DNA of 8,187 nt, taken from Planctomycetota bacterium (GTDB lineage Bacteria > Planctomycetota > Planctomycetia > Pirellulales > Pirellulaceae). This document shows, piece by piece, positions 6,761 to 8,187 of the stretch. The translations under genes and the position numbers were made by a program. Position 1 is the first letter of the stretch. Every line of letters begins with the position of its first letter. A model generated the notes under the pieces. The model saw nothing but the letters and a program-made list of their open reading frames with translations, made no database searches and was not told the origin of the DNA. The DNA is taken from NCBI GenBank assembly GCA_023417165.1, contig JAEZGD010000065.1:1-8187 (forward strand), given 5' to 3'.

Positions 6761-6789
6761 TTGACAACCCAGCGCTGGGGTGGGACAAA
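6761..6789 (+). promoter_or_regulatory. Candidate promoter of floA with an embedded 12-bp palindrome
   Basis: TTGACA (6761-6766) is a perfect sigma-70 -35 hexamer. A 17-nt spacer later stands GACAAA (6784-6789), a poor -10 that matches three of six bases. The spacer contains CCCAGCGCTGGG (6768-6779), an exact 12-bp palindrome. This is the arrangement expected of an operator that blocks or bends the promoter. The start of transcription would be near 6796, about 39 nt before the floA ATG. The weak -10 leaves real doubt. Confidence 0.4.
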
Positions 6790-6819
6790 AAGGACGCCGC
6801 CGCTAGCGACGCGGCCTTT
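6789..6819 (+). terminator. Terminator-like or leader hairpin upstream of floA
   Basis: AAAGG (6789-6793) pairs with CCTTT (6815-6819), and inside it CCGC (6797-6800) pairs with GCGG (6811-6814), with a 3-nt bulge at 6794-6796. The apical part holds the palindrome CGCTAGCG (6801-6808). The A-run before and short T-run after resemble a bidirectional intrinsic terminator, which would serve the gene ending at 6694. If instead transcription starts near 6796, the structure lies just ahead of the floA ribosome binding site (GGAG, 6825-6828). Confidence 0.45.
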
Positions 6820-6834
6820 CAAGCGGAGCAGCAT

Positions 6835-7878
6835 ATGATTCTGTTAGGTGCCTCGATCTGGACGTTCATCTGGCTAGCGATCGGCTTTTTGGGGCTGATT
6901 TTCTTCCTGATCGTCCTCGCCGTCTTTGCCAATTATTTCCGCTGGTGGATTCAATCGGTTCTCACCGGTGCCGGGATCGGCATTTGGGATCTGATCGGGA
7001 TGACGTTTCGCAAGGTCCGTCCCGATGTGATCGTGCGCGCCAAGATCATGGCAGTGCAGGCCGGTCTGGGCGAAGACAAAGATATGACCACGAAAGCGCT
7101 CGAAGCCCACTACCTGTCAGGCGGCAACGTCATGCAGGTGATTCGCGCTTTAATCGCCGCCAGCAAAGCGAAAATCGTGCGGCTCTCGTTCCGCGAAGCC
7201 TGCAAGATCGATCTGGCCGGGCGTAATGTGCTCGAAGCGGTGCAAACCAGCGTTTATCCCAAAGTGATTGACTGCCCGCCCAAGCAGGGACCGAAGCAAG
7301 CGCTCGACGCGGTCGCTAAGAACGGCATTCAATTGAAGGTCAAAGCGCGCGTGACGGTGCGGGCGAACCTGCATCAGTTGATCGGCGGTGCAACCGAAGA
7401 GACGATCATCGCCCGCGTTGGCGAAGGCATCGTCAGTGCGATCGGTTCGGCCGAAACGCACAAGCAAGTGCTGGAAAGCCCTGACTTGATCTCGAAGGCG
7501 GTGCTTGCACGCAAGCTCGACTCGCAAACGGCGTTCGAAATCGTCTCGATCGACATCGCCGATATCGATGTCGGCGAGAACGTTGGTGCCCGTCTGCAAG
7601 CCGATCAGGCGGAAGCCGATACCCGCGTCGCCCGGGCGCAAGCCGAAGGTCGTCGCGCTACTGCAGTGGCCGAAGAGCAGGAAATGATCGCCTCGATCGA
7701 GAAAAGCCGCGCGGAACTGGTGCTGGCCGAAGCGGAAGTGCCGCGCGCCATGGCTGAGGCGTTCCGCTCGGGACACCTGGGCATTATCGACTACTACAAG
7801 ATGCGGAATATCCAGGCCGATACCGACATGCGGCGCGCGATTTCCGGCGCAGGCACCAGCATGTCGGCCAAGACTTAG
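6835..7878 (+). CDS. floA: Flotillin-like protein FloA
   Basis: FloA is a membrane scaffold of bacterial functional membrane microdomains (lipid-raft-like patches). The 347-residue product is close in length to B. subtilis FloA/YqfA (331 aa). A hydrophobic N-terminal segment (7-32, with a second hydrophobic stretch at 38-57) anchors it. The family blocks are unmistakable: LESHYLAGGNV-like EAHYLSGGNV (90-99), IDLAGRNVLEAVQ (125-137), KARVTVRAN (170-178), ETIIARVGEGIVSAIGS (189-205) and IVSIDIADIDVG (236-247). A long Ala/Glu-rich coiled coil follows (about 253-310, QADQAEAD...AEAEVPRAMAEAF), then the conserved end DYYKMRNIQADTDMR (319-333). I chose the ATG at 6835 because FloA proteins begin just before the membrane segment and GGAG (6825-6828) sits 6 nt upstream; the 39-residue in-frame extension to 6718 is unlike the family. 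No nfeD gene lies immediately upstream. Confidence 0.96.
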   Translation: MILLGASIWTFIWLAIGFLGLIFFLIVLAVFANYFRWWIQSVLTGAGIGIWDLIGMTFRKVRPDVIVRAKIMAVQAGLGEDKDMTTKALEAHYLSGGNVMQVIRALIAASKAKIVRLSFREACKIDLAGRNVLEAVQTSVYPKVIDCPPKQGPKQALDAVAKNGIQLKVKARVTVRANLHQLIGGATEETIIARVGEGIVSAIGSAETHKQVLESPDLISKAVLARKLDSQTAFEIVSIDIADIDVGENVGARLQADQAEADTRVARAQAEGRRATAVAEEQEMIASIEKSRAELVLAEAEVPRAMAEAFRSGHLGIIDYYKMRNIQADTDMRRAISGAGTSMSAKT

Positions 7879-7885
7879 TCGCATC

Positions 7886-7894
7886 TGATACAAT
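7886..7894 (+). promoter_or_regulatory. Extended -10 promoter element for the gene after floA
   Basis: TGATACAAT contains the TGn extension plus TACAAT, five of six bases of the consensus, and lies 40 nt before the ATG at 7935. No -35 is recognisable, which extended -10 promoters tolerate. It starts 8 nt after the floA stop codon, suggesting that the next gene can be transcribed independently. Confidence 0.45.
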
Positions 7895-7934
7895 TGCTGT
7901 TTCGTGATTGCGGTCTCTCACTGACGAGCCCTTT

Positions 7935-8187
7935 ATGTCGGACGAAATCGACGACTTCATCCGCCGCGCAGCCGAGCGTCGCCGCCAGCAAGGCCAGGGC
8001 CAAGGGCAGCGTCGCGCCGCGCGTCCGCAGCAGGGGCAAGGACAAGGCAAGCCATCGCAACGTCCGCGTGTGCCACAACCAAATGTTGTCGATGCCGAGG
8101 TCGTTTCGGCTGAAGTGGTCGACGATGTGGCGCGGCAGCTCGGCAGGCCTCTCGATAGTCAAGGCTTCGACCAACGGGCTGCACAAC
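7935..8187 (+). CDS. Unknown Gln/Gly/Arg-rich protein, 3' end outside the window
   Basis: The frame stays open from the ATG to the right edge (84 complete codons). The visible protein starts MSDEIDDFIRRAAERRR, a charged amphipathic helix, then has two similar QGQGQG-containing runs (residues ~19-25 and 34-37) in a basic, Pro/Gln-rich segment, then an acidic/hydrophobic stretch, NVVDAEVVSAEVVDDVARQL, with a repeated AEVV. No signal peptide or membrane helix is seen in this part. The basic linker could contact nucleic acid or acidic partners, but no function can be assigned. There is no clear Shine-Dalgarno site. The start is supported by the 56-nt spacing after floA, the upstream extended -10 and the sharp onset of codon-like composition. 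I do not recognise the family. Confidence 0.75.
   Translation, partial: MSDEIDDFIRRAAERRRQQGQGQGQRRAARPQQGQGQGKPSQRPRVPQPNVVDAEVVSAEVVDDVARQLGRPLDSQGFDQRAAQ

Noticed and set aside
6718..6834. In-frame 39-codon upstream extension of floA
   Set aside because: FloA proteins start just before the membrane segment; the extension has no family similarity and covers the promoter-like and hairpin sequences.
7150..7893. A 247-codon minus-strand open frame over floA
   Set aside because: Its His/Arg-rich product shows no domain, and the + strand encodes an unmistakable FloA.

Overview
The window is ordinary-looking bacterial chromosome of fairly high G+C. All seven genes lie on the + strand, and I see no mobile element, CRISPR array, rRNA or tRNA. 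The gene style suggests a planctomycete, probably of the Pirellulales type: a DUF11-repeat envelope protein of the kind often annotated OmcB-like, a FloA flotillin, weak or absent Shine-Dalgarno sites on several genes, and many hypothetical proteins. This assignment is inference and could not be tested here.

Layout: (1) bases 1-1671, the C-terminal ~90% of glmS (glucosamine-6-phosphate synthase), cut by the left edge. (2) 1717-2988, a four-helix membrane protein built from two copies of one [two helices + beta-rich domain] unit, followed by a likely terminator near 2991-3025. (3) 3150-5531, a secreted or membrane-anchored, cysteine-free protein with a disordered Ala/Pro-rich stalk and four DUF11-type repeats. 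(4) 5574-6092, a small exported protein resembling the conserved core of the secretin family without the N-domains and lip; it lies 42 nt downstream of gene 3 with a strong ribosome binding site and is probably co-transcribed. (5) 6173-6694, a cytoplasmic protein joining a GspE/MshE-type N-terminal domain to a Cys-rich, probably zinc-binding module. (6) 6835-7878, floA, with a candidate promoter containing a 12-bp perfect palindrome and a leader hairpin. (7) 7935 to the right edge, the start of an unknown Gln/Gly/Arg-rich protein with an extended -10 box upstream.

Most of the products concern the cell envelope: GlmS feeds amino-sugar synthesis for wall and outer-membrane polymers, genes 2-4 are membrane or exported proteins, and FloA organises membrane microdomains. 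The least ordinary part is 3150-6694. There a DUF11 protein, an isolated secretin-like core and an isolated GspE-N-type domain fused to a Cys cluster sit together. The last two are pieces of type II secretion / type IV pilus families found without the rest of the machine. I see no proof of a new system, but this trio is the best lead in the window.
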